In this document: piece after piece, positions 45,903 through 55,115 of the stretch
How positions within the stretch are numbered: the stretch's first letter is position 1
Layout: each line of letters begins with the position of its first letter
Origin: Polyangium sp. 6x1
GTDB taxonomy: Bacteria; Myxococcota_A; Polyangia; Polyangiales; Polyangiaceae
Reading direction: 5' to 3'
DNA length: 60,045 nt
Assembly: GCF_029946515.1 (NCBI RefSeq)
Contig: NZ_JARZHH010000068.1
Coordinates: 1-60,045, forward strand
Made by a program: the position numbers and the translations under genes
The notes under the pieces: model-generated
The model's database searches: none
What the model was told of the DNA's origin: nothing
What the model saw: only the letters and a program-made list of their open reading frames with translations

Positions 45903-47500
45903 GCGCCGGGGTCGATCTTCGCGAAGACGTCGTCGCGCGGCCGTGCGCGGTAAAACAGGCTGCGCTTCGGCGCCTCGGCCATGATGCCCTCCCAGGTGCG
46001 GCGGCGCGGGCGCTTCATCTGATCGGCGAGGCCGAACGGAAAACCCGTCACGGGGTCGGCGCGCTCGACGAAGATCGCGTGCTGGTGGATGTGCTTGTCG
46101 CGCTTCTCGCCCTGGATCGAGACGATGTCGCCCGGACGAACCTCGTCCGCGAAGTCGCGTAGCTCCGCGAAGAACCGCGAGCGCTCGCCGAACGGGATGC
46201 GCTCCTCGCCGCGGAAGCGGCGGACCTCGAAGAGCTCGGGTTGCGCCTCGGCGAACTCGCCGAACGAGATGACGCCGCGGCGGTTCTTGATGCCGGACGC
46301 ATCGAAATCGAGCCGACCCACAGCGCGGCCGGGTTTGTCGCCGCGGGCGCGGTACCAGGTGCCCGCGGCGCGCTCGTAGGTATCGAGGACGAAATCGACG
46401 CAGACCTCGGGCGGGCGCGGTCGGCCCGTGGAATCGAAGACCGCATAGCGTTTGTCCTCGAACGAGAAGCTGTCGCGGCCCTGGAGATAGGCCGTCATCC
46501 ATTGAGGCCGGAGGGTGCCGTCGCGAAAATGGTCGGGCTCGGCGTCGGGGCGATCGAACGGGAGCGCTTCGTCGACGGCGTGGCTCACGGCTTGCCGGAT
46601 CGCCTGCATCGCGCGGCGTTTTTGCGCGGTTTTGTCCTGGAAGGCGCGGACGGCTTCGCGGACGGGGCGATCCTCGGCGAGGCATTCGAGCGAGAGGCGC
46701 GCGCCGTCCGCGCGGAGGAGCGCCGCGGCTGAGGTCTCGCCGAAGCGGAGATCGGCGACGATCGCGGATTCGGTCGTGTGGCGGAGGCGCGCGCGCTCGA
46801 AGCCGATCTCGTCGGCGAGCGCGGCGAGGTCGCGGTGGAGCGGGCGTTCGAGCTCGGCCTCGGTGACGGCGACCCGATCGCCGAAGAGGAGATCGGCGGG
46901 TTTGCCCGCGGCGTCCTGATAGCGAATTTCGCGGCGGAGCTCCACGCGATCGAGGGCGCGAATCTCGTGGCCGCGCAGGAGGTGGATGCGGGGCTCGTCG
47001 AAGAGGTCGGTCAGCGTGATTTGCGTGACGAGGGCGAGCGCGTCCTCGGGGTCGGACGAATACGCATATCCCTCGCGGAGCACGAGGGCGCGGAGGGCGC
47101 GGGGATCGCCGCGGTGACGCTTCCGCAGGCCGCCCACGCGGCCGCCCGGGCGCTCCTTGGCGAACAGACGGGCCGAAGGGACGAGGCGCGCGTCGAGCGC
47201 GTCCTCGGGCGTGGGCGCGGGCTCGCGGACGAAGACGAGGGGTTCGCCGCGGGCGCGGCCGAGGATCTCGATCCGGGCGGCGTCGAACGCGGGCGCGCCG
47301 GGGGCCGCGGGAGAGGCGAGCACCTCCGCGACTCGGCGGCGGCAAGCGTTTGCCTCGTCCTCGACGTTCGGGGCGGCCGGCGCGGGCGCGGAGGACGTGG
47401 GCGCCGCCGTGCTGGCGAGCGCGGGCGCGGGGAGCGGGCCGCGGTCGCAGGCGAGGCCGAGGAGCGGAAGGAGGACGGTCGGGAGGAGTGCCCAGCGCAT
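45896..47500 (-). CDS. large lipoprotein with a cysteine-peptidase-like C-terminus
   Basis: A 534-residue lipoprotein (lipobox GLAC, Cys18) with an Ala/Pro-rich linker (20-45). The middle is helical and unassigned. The C-terminal 200 residues contain PPEVCVDFVLDTYERAAGTWY, VRPGDIVSIQG and HIHQHAIFVER, an arrangement of Cys, then a GDIV strand, then His that suggests an NlpC/P60 or DUF1287-like fold. It could act on peptidoglycan near the outer envelope. The family is not certain. It is convergent with the YiiX-like gene, with both stop codons in one hairpin, so two envelope proteins of similar type face one another. It reads away from the GGACATT-rich intergenic region. Confidence 0.65.
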   Translation of the reverse strand: MRWALLPTVLLPLLGLACDRGPLPAPALASTAAPTSSAPAPAAPNVEDEANACRRRVAEVLASPAAPGAPAFDAARIEILGRARGEPLVFVREPAPTPEDALDARLVPSARLFAKERPGGRVGGLRKRHRGDPRALRALVLREGYAYSSDPEDALALVTQITLTDLFDEPRIHLLRGHEIRALDRVELRREIRYQDAAGKPADLLFGDRVAVTEAELERPLHRDLAALADEIGFERARLRHTTESAIVADLRFGETSAAALLRADGARLSLECLAEDRPVREAVRAFQDKTAQKRRAMQAIRQAVSHAVDEALPFDRPDAEPDHFRDGTLRPQWMTAYLQGRDSFSFEDKRYAVFDSTGRPRPPEVCVDFVLDTYERAAGTWYRARGDKPGRAVGRLDFDASGIKNRRGVISFGEFAEAQPELFEVRRFRGEERIPFGERSRFFAELRDFADEVRPGDIVSIQGEKRDKHIHQHAIFVERADPVTGFPFGLADQMKRPRRRTWEGIMAEAPKRSLFYRARPRDDVFAKIDPGAP

Positions 47501-48004
47501 CGGGACCGATGGACGAACGAGGAGGCCCCGGGAATTCCCACGTTCGAGGCGCGGCGTCCATCCGGCGACGCCCCGGGTCGGCCGGGCGAGCGCCCGGGGA
47601 CCCGATCGGACCGAGAATGTCCTATTCAGCGCGAATACGACGACGCAGCGCGCCGTGGCCGCGGCGCGGGGCCATGGACATTGTCAGTCCCATCGCCGGA
47701 CATTCCTCTCGACAATCAGGAACGCGCCGGATCCCGCAGAAAACAAGGGCTTCCGGCTTTTTTCCAGGAATTCGGTTCGCGGACGGATAATGTCCGATCA
47801 TGGGCTCGATTCCATTGCGGCGAACCCGGAGATTGCGTATGCATGGGTTCACGGCTCGCGGGACATGAGCCGGCGCTCGGGGAGGCAGCTCGCGCAAGAG
47901 GCGCGGCATAGGCCGCCTTTTGTGCGGAGGTACGCCCAAGGTGGGCGCGCCCCCCCCATTTCGAGCGAACGAAGAACGACCCGAACCATTCCTCGGACCT
48001 GGCC
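47501..48004. promoter_or_regulatory. divergent intergenic region with four GGACATT sites
   Basis: No credible gene lies here. GGACATT occurs at 47676-47682 and 47698-47704 (plus) and at 47616-47622 and 47789-47795 (minus); three of the four extend to GGACATTnTC. The last overlaps a TAATGT -10-like element. A short hairpin (47903-47907 with 47912-47916) followed by CTTTTG lies before the downstream gene. The cluster suggests a regulator of one or both divergent transcripts. Confidence 0.5.
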
Positions 48005-48622
48005 ATGCAAGGAATCGACGTCTTCCTGGATACTTACGTGCGGATCGACGAGGGAACGGCCGTGCTCCTCTGCTCGCATCGGTCCTCGGTGCGAACCGCC
48101 GCCTGGATCTACGCGGCGCTCTGGACGCGCGGCACGGGCCCCGAGACGTATTGCTTCGACGGGGACGGCGAGGCCGGCGATGAGGCGGTCACCGCGGCGA
48201 TCCAGGCGCTCCGCGCGCGTCCGGGCATCCGGCGCGTGGCCGTGATCGTGTGCGAGCCGGGCGGGCCGTCTCTGCAGAATGCGCTCTCCCGGGCGCAGGG
48301 CGACAAGCCCGAGCGGACGCCGATCTTCCGCATCGCCGGCCGCGGGACGGGGATCTTCGAGACGGGATTCGCCACGGCCGAGGACGAACACGAGGGCCTC
48401 GGGCTCACGCCGAGCGACATCGACGATCTGCTCGCGCAGTGCGACACCGAAATGGGCGACCTCGACGATCGCGATATCGAAGAGGTCGCCGCGATGGCCC
48501 TGGATGAGGATATCGACGCGATGAGCGACGAGGAGCTCGCCGCGCTCGCCGAGCTCGAGGACAGCGAGCTATTGGAGCTCGCGACGGCCTGGGGCGAGGA
48601 GGGTTTCCGTGTCCTTGCTTGA
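48005..48622 (+). CDS. acidic hypothetical protein
   Basis: A 205-residue protein without signal or membrane segment. Residues 1-115 look like a compact alpha/beta domain with alternating strands (DVFLDTYVRIDEGTAVLLCSHRSSVRTAAWIYAALW, then VAVIVCEPGGPSLQNAL), possibly a nucleotide- or sugar-binding fold. Residues 130-205 are strongly acidic and rich in Asp, Glu and Leu (for example DDLLAQCDTEMGDLDDRD), like an interaction tail. I recognise no family. The next gene starts inside its last 14 bp in another frame, so the two proteins are made together. Confidence 0.55.
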   Translation: MQGIDVFLDTYVRIDEGTAVLLCSHRSSVRTAAWIYAALWTRGTGPETYCFDGDGEAGDEAVTAAIQALRARPGIRRVAVIVCEPGGPSLQNALSRAQGDKPERTPIFRIAGRGTGIFETGFATAEDEHEGLGLTPSDIDDLLAQCDTEMGDLDDRDIEEVAAMALDEDIDAMSDEELAALAELEDSELLELATAWGEEGFRVLA

Positions 48623-49868
48623 AGAGGTGCCCGTGCGACGAAATGCATTGCAGCCATCGAGCGGCCCCGCGTCGCGGCGGCGCGTGGACGGGCGATTCAT
48701 CACGGACGAGCCGCTCGCGCCTTACGACCGGCACGTGCGGCGCGAGCTCGGGAGCTGGTCGGCCGAGGCGCTGCAAAGGCTCGACGAGGCGCCCGAGGAC
48801 CCGATGGAGCGCGCCGCGGCGCTCGCGCGGGCGCACCAGGACGCGGCCCTCATCGCGAGTTACCTCGACCGGCCGAACGAGGCGCGGCTCGTCTGCCACG
48901 CGGGGCTCGACGGCGTCGCCGAGCAGGCGGAGACATCGGGCGACGAGGCCGTCCTGCTCCTCGGCTTCGGCCCGCTCGTGGAGCTGTCGCGGCTCGACGC
49001 GCGGCTCGGGCGGACCGACGAGGCGCTCTGCGTGCTCGAGCGGCTCTCGGGGCTCTTGCGAGGCCAGGGGCTCGCGTTCGGGGCGCTCTCGATCCCGGCG
49101 GCGACCTGGGCCCGCATCGGGCCGGGCGAAGGCGGCGCCGAGGGCGCGCTCGCGTCGATGGTGGCGATCGAGACGCAGCGGACGCTGCTCGGATCGGGGA
49201 GGCACGAAGCGGCGCTGGAGATCGCGCGGGGCCAGGCGCCGTCGCCGACCGATCCGGTGCTCGAAGCGATGCGGCGTGAGGCGTACCTGGTCTCGCTCTG
49301 TCGGCTCGGTCGCGGTGAGGAGGCGCTGCTCGTGGCGGCGCTCTGGGCCGCGGAGGCGCACCCGATCCGGCGTCCGATCTTCGAGCTCCGCTACGCCGAG
49401 GCGCTGGCCGCGTTCGGGGACCCGGTGCGGGCGCACGCGATCACGGAGGAGTGCGTGCGGCGCGTGGAGTCGCGCCTCGCGGCCGGGCCCGCGACGCTGT
49501 TCGATCTCACGATCGCGGCGCGCGTGTCGCGGCTGCTCGCGACGCTCGGCGATCCGCTCGCCGCCGAGCTCTGCCGCATCGCTCTGCCGGCCGCGACGTC
49601 GCTCGGGGACGTGCCCCTCACGGCGGAGCTCGCGCTCCGGATCCTCGCGATGGACCGCCGCGCGGAGGAGCGCGCCGAGGCGCTCGAAGCGCTGCGCGCG
49701 ATCGCGACGGGCAGCGGATACCGGATCCCGGCCGTGGAGCGCGCGGTCGAGGCCGAGGACGGCCCGCTGCTCGCGCGATCGGTGAAGGAGCGCGCGCCGA
49801 GTTATCCGCGGCTCTTCGAACGCCTGCTCGGCTTCCCGCCCGACGCGCTCGATCGCGCATCGAGGTGA
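48609..49868 (+). CDS. TPR-like helical repeat protein, unknown
   Basis: A 419-residue protein starting at GTG 48609, overlapping the preceding gene by 14 bp. Beyond a short basic start it is almost entirely helical, with repeated Ala/Leu/Glu-rich helix pairs such as MERAAALARAHQDAALIASYLDRPNEARLVCHAGLDGVAEQA and LTIAARVSRLLATLGDPLAAELCRIAL, typical of tetratricopeptide-like superhelices. It should act as a scaffold. The acidic protein encoded just upstream is the obvious partner. There is no membrane signal and no catalytic motif. Confidence 0.6.
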   Translation: MSLLEEVPVRRNALQPSSGPASRRRVDGRFITDEPLAPYDRHVRRELGSWSAEALQRLDEAPEDPMERAAALARAHQDAALIASYLDRPNEARLVCHAGLDGVAEQAETSGDEAVLLLGFGPLVELSRLDARLGRTDEALCVLERLSGLLRGQGLAFGALSIPAATWARIGPGEGGAEGALASMVAIETQRTLLGSGRHEAALEIARGQAPSPTDPVLEAMRREAYLVSLCRLGRGEEALLVAALWAAEAHPIRRPIFELRYAEALAAFGDPVRAHAITEECVRRVESRLAAGPATLFDLTIAARVSRLLATLGDPLAAELCRIALPAATSLGDVPLTAELALRILAMDRRAEERAEALEALRAIATGSGYRIPAVERAVEAEDGPLLARSVKERAPSYPRLFERLLGFPPDALDRASR

Positions 49869-50066
49869 CGAGCTACGCACGAGGTGGCGCGTACGAAGTC
49901 GCGCCGCCTGACGTACGCATTCTCCTTCCCGACCGTCGGCTCTTGCTGGAATACGCGCGCTCGCGGCGCCTTCAACGCCGTCGACGGGCGCGCGCGCGTC
50001 GTGCGAGGATGCGACCCCAAACAGGCGCGATACGCGCTCTGGCTCATCAAGGACACGAAGCGGGCG

Positions 50067-51728
50067 ATGGAGCATCGGGACGAGGTGGAGGCGCTGCGCG
50101 CCGAGGTGAGCGCGCTCCGAGCAGAGCTCGCGGAGGCCCGCGCGGAGCGTGACCGAGACAAACCTCTCGCCGCGGGCTATCGCGAGCTCTTCCACGGCGT
50201 CCCGACCGCCATGATGCTGACCGACGGCGCCGGGCGCTTCGTGGACATGAACGAGGCCTTCGTCACCCTGCTCGGCTACACGCTCGACGACCTGCGCGGC
50301 CGCTCCACGGACGAAATTTCCCACCCGGATGATCTGCCGGTCGAGCGGACGCTTTTCGCCTCGCTCGCGCGCGGAACGCGGTCGTTCGTGGAGTTCGAGA
50401 AGCGCTACCGCCGCAAGGACGGGACCTGGATGTGGGCGCGCCTGTTCACGGGCGTCGCGCGGAGCGAGCAGGGCGAGATCATCGCCGCGTACGGGGCGCT
50501 GAAGGACGCGGAGGAGGAGCTCAGCACGACGGTGACGTCGGTGCGCGCGGTCGAGGCGCGCAACCGCGCCCTGCTCGACGCGGTGCCGGATCTGCTCTTC
50601 GTGATGGGCCGCGATGCGCGCTTCCTCGACTGCAAGCCCGCGCGCGACGTGCCGCTGCTCGTCTCGCCGGCGCAGTTCCTCGGTCGGCGTCTCGTCGACG
50701 TGTTCGGCACCGACTGGTCGATACGACAGGCCGACATCATCCGCGACGTGGCCGAGGACGGCGAGCCGAGGATGGACAGGTACTCCGTCGCGACGCCCGA
50801 CGGCCCGATGCATTTCGAGGCCATGTTCTCGCGAGCGAGCACGGGCGAGGTCGTCGTCGCGATCCGGGACGTCACGAAGCGCGTGCAGGCCGAAGACGAG
50901 CGCGATCGGCTGGCGCGCGAGGTGAGCGCGCAGGTGAACGAGCTCCGGCGCTGGAAGGCGCTCGCCGACCGCGCGCCCGATGGGATCTCCATCGTCGGGC
51001 TCGACGGCCAGCTGACGTACGCAAACGCGGCGTTCGAGGCCATGCTCGGTCGAGGTCCGCTCGCCGGGACGAACGTCTCCCGCCTGCTCGCGACGGCCGA
51101 GGAAGCGCGGACCATCGACACGACGCTCCGGACCGAGGGCCAGTACCGCGGCGAGCTCATGCTCCTGCGCGGCGATCGGTCGCAGATCGCGACGCAAGGC
51201 GTGCTGTTCGTCATGACGAACGAGGACGGGACGCCCGCGTCGTTCGGCACCATCATGCGGGATCGGACCGAGGAGCAGCGCGCCGAGGAAGAACGGCTGC
51301 TCCTGCGCGAGCAGCTCATCGAGGCGCAGCAGAAGCTCATCGAGGAGCTCGAGACGCCGATCCTGCCCGTGGCGCCCGGCGTGCTCGTGATGCCCCTCGT
51401 GGGTCGTGTGGACGCGGCGCGCGCCGAGCGGCTGCTCGGATCGCTGCTCGCCGGGACCACGGCGCACGGGGCGCGCGTCGTGATCCTCGACATCACGGGC
51501 GTGCCCGTCGTCGACGCGGACGTGGCCGCGGGGCTCGTGCGGGCCGCGCGGGCGGTGCAGCTGCTCGGCGCCGAGACGCTCCTCACGGGCGTCGGCGCCC
51601 TCGTGGCGCGCGAGCTCGTTGCGCACGCCGAGGAGGTCTCGGTGCTAAGGCCTTGCAGCACGCTCGAGCGCGCGGTCTCGATCGCGCTCGGGATGTCGCG
51701 GCGCGGCAGCGGGCCTAGAGCAAGCTGA
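50067..51728 (+). CDS. PAS-PAS-PAS-STAS regulator, RsbR-like
   Basis: A 553-residue signalling protein. I choose the ATG at 50067, preceded by AAGGACACGAAG, because the 180 bp before it in the same frame give an unlikely sequence. A short coiled coil (1-35) leads to three PAS domains (about 35-160, 165-290, 305-415; the first begins ELFHGVPTAMMLTDGAGRF). A coiled coil (about 420-450) then leads to a C-terminal STAS domain beginning ELETPILPVAPGVLVMPLVG with the phosphorylation-loop region ILDITGVPVVDADVA. This is the RsbR layout found in stressosomes. No RsbS/RsbT-type gene is adjacent. Its last 14 bp overlap the convergent PilZ gene. Confidence 0.85.
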   Translation: MEHRDEVEALRAEVSALRAELAEARAERDRDKPLAAGYRELFHGVPTAMMLTDGAGRFVDMNEAFVTLLGYTLDDLRGRSTDEISHPDDLPVERTLFASLARGTRSFVEFEKRYRRKDGTWMWARLFTGVARSEQGEIIAAYGALKDAEEELSTTVTSVRAVEARNRALLDAVPDLLFVMGRDARFLDCKPARDVPLLVSPAQFLGRRLVDVFGTDWSIRQADIIRDVAEDGEPRMDRYSVATPDGPMHFEAMFSRASTGEVVVAIRDVTKRVQAEDERDRLAREVSAQVNELRRWKALADRAPDGISIVGLDGQLTYANAAFEAMLGRGPLAGTNVSRLLATAEEARTIDTTLRTEGQYRGELMLLRGDRSQIATQGVLFVMTNEDGTPASFGTIMRDRTEEQRAEEERLLLREQLIEAQQKLIEELETPILPVAPGVLVMPLVGRVDAARAERLLGSLLAGTTAHGARVVILDITGVPVVDADVAAGLVRAARAVQLLGAETLLTGVGALVARELVAHAEEVSVLRPCSTLERAVSIALGMSRRGSGPRAS

Positions 51729-52128
51729 TCATGTCGACGGTCGCGGCGTAATCGACACGCGGCTCGCGCGACGACACGACCGTGGGATACGCGCAGAGCG
51801 CCTCTTCGAGGGCGCTGCGCGCACCGCCCAGTGGGAGCTCGAACGAAATGCCGACGCCGGGGCTGCCCTCGCGCGTGGTGAGATCGTCGGCGATCCGCGC
51901 GATCTTGCCGCGCGCGTCGATCCACTGCTCCCGCCCCGGGATCCGCAGCGAGATCAGGACGTCGTCGCCCACGGCGGCGGGCGCGTCCGAGACGAGGAGC
52001 ATCCCGCAGGTGGACAGGTCGACGCCCCGAGCGCCGAGCATGGTGAAGTCGTCCTCGCGCACGACCTGGCACTCGACGGTCACGGCATGGCGCGGCGCGC
52101 GCCGCTCGTTGGCAATCAACATCTCCAT
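51715..52128 (-). CDS. PilZ domain protein (c-di-GMP receptor)
   Basis: A 137-residue protein that is mostly one PilZ domain. The ligand motif RRAPR at the start of the domain and the later DLSTCG, fitting (D/N)xSxxG, are both intact, so c-di-GMP binding is likely. Short flanking sequence offers no output domain, so it should work by binding a partner, for example in motility or exopolysaccharide control. The ATG at 52128 has a strong ribosome site, AAGGAGG, 8 nt upstream. Its end overlaps the RsbR-like gene by 14 bp. Confidence 0.88.
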   Translation of the reverse strand: MEMLIANERRAPRHAVTVECQVVREDDFTMLGARGVDLSTCGMLLVSDAPAAVGDDVLISLRIPGREQWIDARGKIARIADDLTTREGSPGVGISFELPLGGARSALEEALCAYPTVVSSREPRVDYAATVDMISLL

Positions 52129-52231
52129 CAGTGGCCTCCTTGCGCGGAGCCTACCGAGCCTCCCCGACGCGGCCAAGAAAGCGCCTTTCCCACGCCCCCG
52201 GAGCGCGCCGCATTGGGATACGCTCGGGCTC

Positions 52232-53407
52232 ATGTCCTCGCGTACCTTCGTCCTCGCGCTCCTGCCTCTCGTCTGCCTCGCCTGCAGCGATCCGGACCCG
52301 AACGAGCCGCCGCCGAGCCAGGGCGGGCCGCCGAAGGAGATCGTCTGGAGCGCGCTGCCGACGGACGGCGCGCCCGCGCCGCGGTACGCGCACTCGGCCG
52401 TGTGGGCGGGCTCGAAGATGATCGTCTGGGGCGGCGATCTCGGGGGAAACCCGGCCGCGACGAACACGGGCGGCCTCTACGATCCCACGACGCGCACGTG
52501 GAAGAGCACGAGCACGACGGGCGCGCCCAATGCGCGGTATGGGCACACCGCGGTGTGGACCGGCTCGAAGATGATCGTGTGGGGCGGCTTCGGCACGACG
52601 GACGTCGAAGCCGCGGGCGGCGTCTACGATCCCGAGACGGATACGTGGAAGCCGATGAGCACGATGGGCCAGCCGCCGCCGCGCTTCGCGCACACGGCGG
52701 TATGGACCGGCTCGAAGATGATCGTGTGGGGCGGCATGAGCGGGGCGAACGTGCTCGGCACGGGCGGCATCTACGATCCGGAGACGGACACGTGGACGAA
52801 CACGAACGGCGCGGGGAGCCCGAAGGCGCGCCGCTTCCACGGCTCCGCATGGAACGGCAAGCAGATGCTGATCTGGGGCGGGACCGACTCGCTCGATTGG
52901 TTCAACGACGGCGTGACGTTCGATCCCACGGGTACGTCGCAGGGCGTGTGGGTCCGCGCGACGAGCGCGAGCGGCGTGCCGGAGCGGCGCGAGCGCATGA
53001 CTGTGGTGACCACGGGCCCGCTGTTCCTCGTGTGGGGCGGATGGAACGGCGGCGACAACCTGAACACGGGCGGCCAGCTCGACGCGGAGGCTAACGAATG
53101 GACGCCGACGACGACGAGCGGCGCCCCGGGCCCGCGCGCCGACCACGCGGGCGTGTGGGCCGGCAATCACCTCGTCGTGTGGGGAGGTTGTCGGGAAACC
53201 GTGTGCATGCCCGGCAATATCGAGGGAGACGGCGGGCAATACGTGCCGGGGCGAGACGGCGGCACGTGGTACCCGATCGCGTCGCAGGCGAACCTCTCGG
53301 CGCGGTACGGAGCGACGCTCGTGTACACGAAGAGCTCGGTGATCGCGTGGGGCGGTCGGACAGACCCGTCGACGCGGACGAACACGGGCGCTGAAGCCCC
53401 GCTCTGA
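52232..53407 (+). CDS. kelch-repeat lipoprotein
   Basis: A 391-residue lipoprotein (lipobox CLAC, Cys18) with six or seven kelch-type blades in residues 40-390. The blades share the motif HTAVWTGSKMIVWGG, which is almost the same in three successive copies, followed by YDPETDTW, so the repeats expanded recently. It should be a beta-propeller displayed on the cell envelope, with a binding role. TACGCT at 52219-52224, 7 nt before the ATG, and no ribosome site suggest a leaderless mRNA. It ends 5 bp from the convergent DnaJ-domain gene. Confidence 0.88.
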   Translation: MSSRTFVLALLPLVCLACSDPDPNEPPPSQGGPPKEIVWSALPTDGAPAPRYAHSAVWAGSKMIVWGGDLGGNPAATNTGGLYDPTTRTWKSTSTTGAPNARYGHTAVWTGSKMIVWGGFGTTDVEAAGGVYDPETDTWKPMSTMGQPPPRFAHTAVWTGSKMIVWGGMSGANVLGTGGIYDPETDTWTNTNGAGSPKARRFHGSAWNGKQMLIWGGTDSLDWFNDGVTFDPTGTSQGVWVRATSASGVPERRERMTVVTTGPLFLVWGGWNGGDNLNTGGQLDAEANEWTPTTTSGAPGPRADHAGVWAGNHLVVWGGCRETVCMPGNIEGDGGQYVPGRDGGTWYPIASQANLSARYGATLVYTKSSVIAWGGRTDPSTRTNTGAEAPL

Positions 53408-53412
53408 TCCAC

Positions 53413-54246
53413 CTACGCCACGAGGACGTGATACGCCGCGCTGACCTCGGCGAACCGCGCGGCGTTTCGATCGCGCGTCGCCGCGGGGGCCGTCACGTGG
53501 CGATCGGGGTGGAGCTCGATCGCGAGCTTGCGGAACGCGCGCCTCACCTCGTCCTGGCCGGCCGCCTCCGAGAGGCCGAGCTTCTCCAGCGCGCGCCGCT
53601 TCGCCTCGGGGATCGGATGCGTGAAGCGCGACGACGAGGACGCGCGCGACGGCTCGTGGCGCGGCGCCTCGTCGGCCTTCGGCGCGCCGGGGTAAAACCT
53701 TTGCGCGCGCGCCGGCGCGCGGCGGTGGCGGACCTCGGACGCCGGGACGAGATCCCGCAGACGCGGCCGGCCCACCAAGAAATCATGCGGTTCGAGCGGA
53801 TGAATGCGTCGCACCGCGAGCTTCGTGGGCCTCGCCGTGTGAAACGCGACGACCGCGTCCTCGAGCTCGAAGAGCGCGTCGAGCTTCATGCGGAGCTGCA
53901 CGCGCAGCGCGGCCTCGACGGTCGATGGATCCGCGAGGCGCTCGGCGACGAGGATCTCCCCGCTCGGCCGCGGATCGCCGTCGCCGAGGTGGCGCAGGAG
54001 CGCGCGAAACGCCGGATCGCCGAGGAACCCTTCGCGCCGGAGGAGCTCTCCGAGCGGCGGCGCGGGCCGGCTCGTCTCCACGCCGGAGACGAGGCCCGAG
54101 GCCAGGTGGATCTTGTGCCTCGACGACGCCGCGCCGGGAGGCGCCCAGAGATCGGTGAGCTCGAGCGTGCCCGTCGTCCGCTGGCGATACAGCCTCCCGA
54201 GCAGATCCCCGAGCGTCGTCGCCGAGAGCCGGCTGGGCAGGATCAT
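53413..54246 (-). CDS. DUF4388-like protein with C-terminal J domain
   Basis: A 277-residue protein. The N-terminal part (about 1-160) resembles DUF4388/PatA-type domains of myxobacterial signalling proteins (LGDLLGRLYRQRTTGTLELTDL, then LASGLVSGVETSRP). A basic, Ser-rich linker precedes a J domain (about 215-277) with the invariant HPD in AIELHPDRHV, so it can stimulate an Hsp70 ATPase. No dnaK or grpE is near. It diverges from the GAF-like/subtilase/TPR operon, its start 56 bp from that operon's first start. Confidence 0.78.
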   Translation of the reverse strand: MILPSRLSATTLGDLLGRLYRQRTTGTLELTDLWAPPGAASSRHKIHLASGLVSGVETSRPAPPLGELLRREGFLGDPAFRALLRHLGDGDPRPSGEILVAERLADPSTVEAALRVQLRMKLDALFELEDAVVAFHTARPTKLAVRRIHPLEPHDFLVGRPRLRDLVPASEVRHRRAPARAQRFYPGAPKADEAPRHEPSRASSSSRFTHPIPEAKRRALEKLGLSEAAGQDEVRRAFRKLAIELHPDRHVTAPAATRDRNAARFAEVSAAYHVLVA

Positions 54247-54302
54247 GGGCGTCGGTTACCCAAAGCCTCCGATCGAGGCCAAGTTTTTGTAGGATGCGGG
54301 CC

Positions 54303-55115
54303 ATGACGCTTCCCGCGCCCGCCGCCGACGTCGCACGAGCCTCGTTGCTCGGCTTCTCGAGTCGGCTGCGAGATCTGCTCGCCACGCTGGAGTCCGCCGC
54401 GCTCGTGGGTCAATCGGAGGTGCGCATGCGCGGGCTCGGCGAGCACCTGCGCTTCGCGTGCCTCGCCCTCCCCTGCGCCGAGGCGCTCGTCGCGCTCGAG
54501 GTGGAGACGCTCGGCCGGCTCAGCGTGCCCGTCGTGGCCGACACGCAAGGCTATCGCCGCGCCACGCTGGAGTTCCTGCCGAGCGGGACGCCGTTCGCGT
54601 ACCTGCTCGGCGGCGGCGGCGCGCACGCGGCGGAGCTCGGCCCGGATGATCCGATGATCGCCGCGTTGCGCCCCGCGCTCGCGACGAGGCCCACGGCGGG
54701 CATCTTCGTCCCGATCCGCATCGGCGAGTCCACGATCGGGGGCGCGGCGCTGCTCGCGGAGGGCGCGCCGCTCGGCGATCACCACCTGGAGATGGCCGAG
54801 CGCCTCGCCGAGGTGCTCGCGTTGACGGTCGAGTCGTTCCGCACCGAGCAGATGATCTTCTCGCTCTTCGCGCGCGCGCTGCCGGATCTGCTCGGCGCCG
54901 ACGCGCCCACGTCGCTGCGCGAGTCGCTCGCGCAGTACATCCACGCCCTCCGGCTCGGGCCGACGTACAAGGAGCGGCTCCAGCTCGCGCTCGCCGTCGG
55001 CAAGCTCTGCGATCGCGGGCCGGCCGAGGCCATGCTCTGCGCCGAGGTGCTCGCGCGCATCGACGCCTACGCGGCCTCGATGGGCGGCGTGGCTTCCTAC
55101 GACGGAGCGCCATGA
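54303..55115 (+). CDS. GAF-like sensor protein (first gene of subtilase operon)
   Basis: A 270-residue soluble protein. I choose ATG 54303, with TAGGAT at 54290-54295, 7 nt upstream, rather than ATG 54294, which overlaps that -10. Residues about 30-185 have the alternating strand/helix pattern of a GAF domain (for example GIFVPIRIGESTIGGAALLAEGAPL, then helix HHLEMAERLAEVLALTVESF). Residues 200-270 are helical. No catalytic motif is seen; ligand or partner sensing is the likely role. Its stop overlaps the start of the subtilase gene (ATGA). Confidence 0.65.
   Translation: MTLPAPAADVARASLLGFSSRLRDLLATLESAALVGQSEVRMRGLGEHLRFACLALPCAEALVALEVETLGRLSVPVVADTQGYRRATLEFLPSGTPFAYLLGGGGAHAAELGPDDPMIAALRPALATRPTAGIFVPIRIGESTIGGAALLAEGAPLGDHHLEMAERLAEVLALTVESFRTEQMIFSLFARALPDLLGADAPTSLRESLAQYIHALRLGPTYKERLQLALAVGKLCDRGPAEAMLCAEVLARIDAYAASMGGVASYDGAP

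Noticed and set aside
47800-47870. 22-codon open frame after the TAATGT element
   Set aside because: Basic peptide with no ribosome site, no recognisable features and no way to test conservation here.
49884-50066. N-terminal extension of the RsbR-like gene
   Set aside because: The extra residues are of mixed composition without structure; the ATG at 50067 has a purine-rich site and begins the coiled coil that leads into the first PAS domain.
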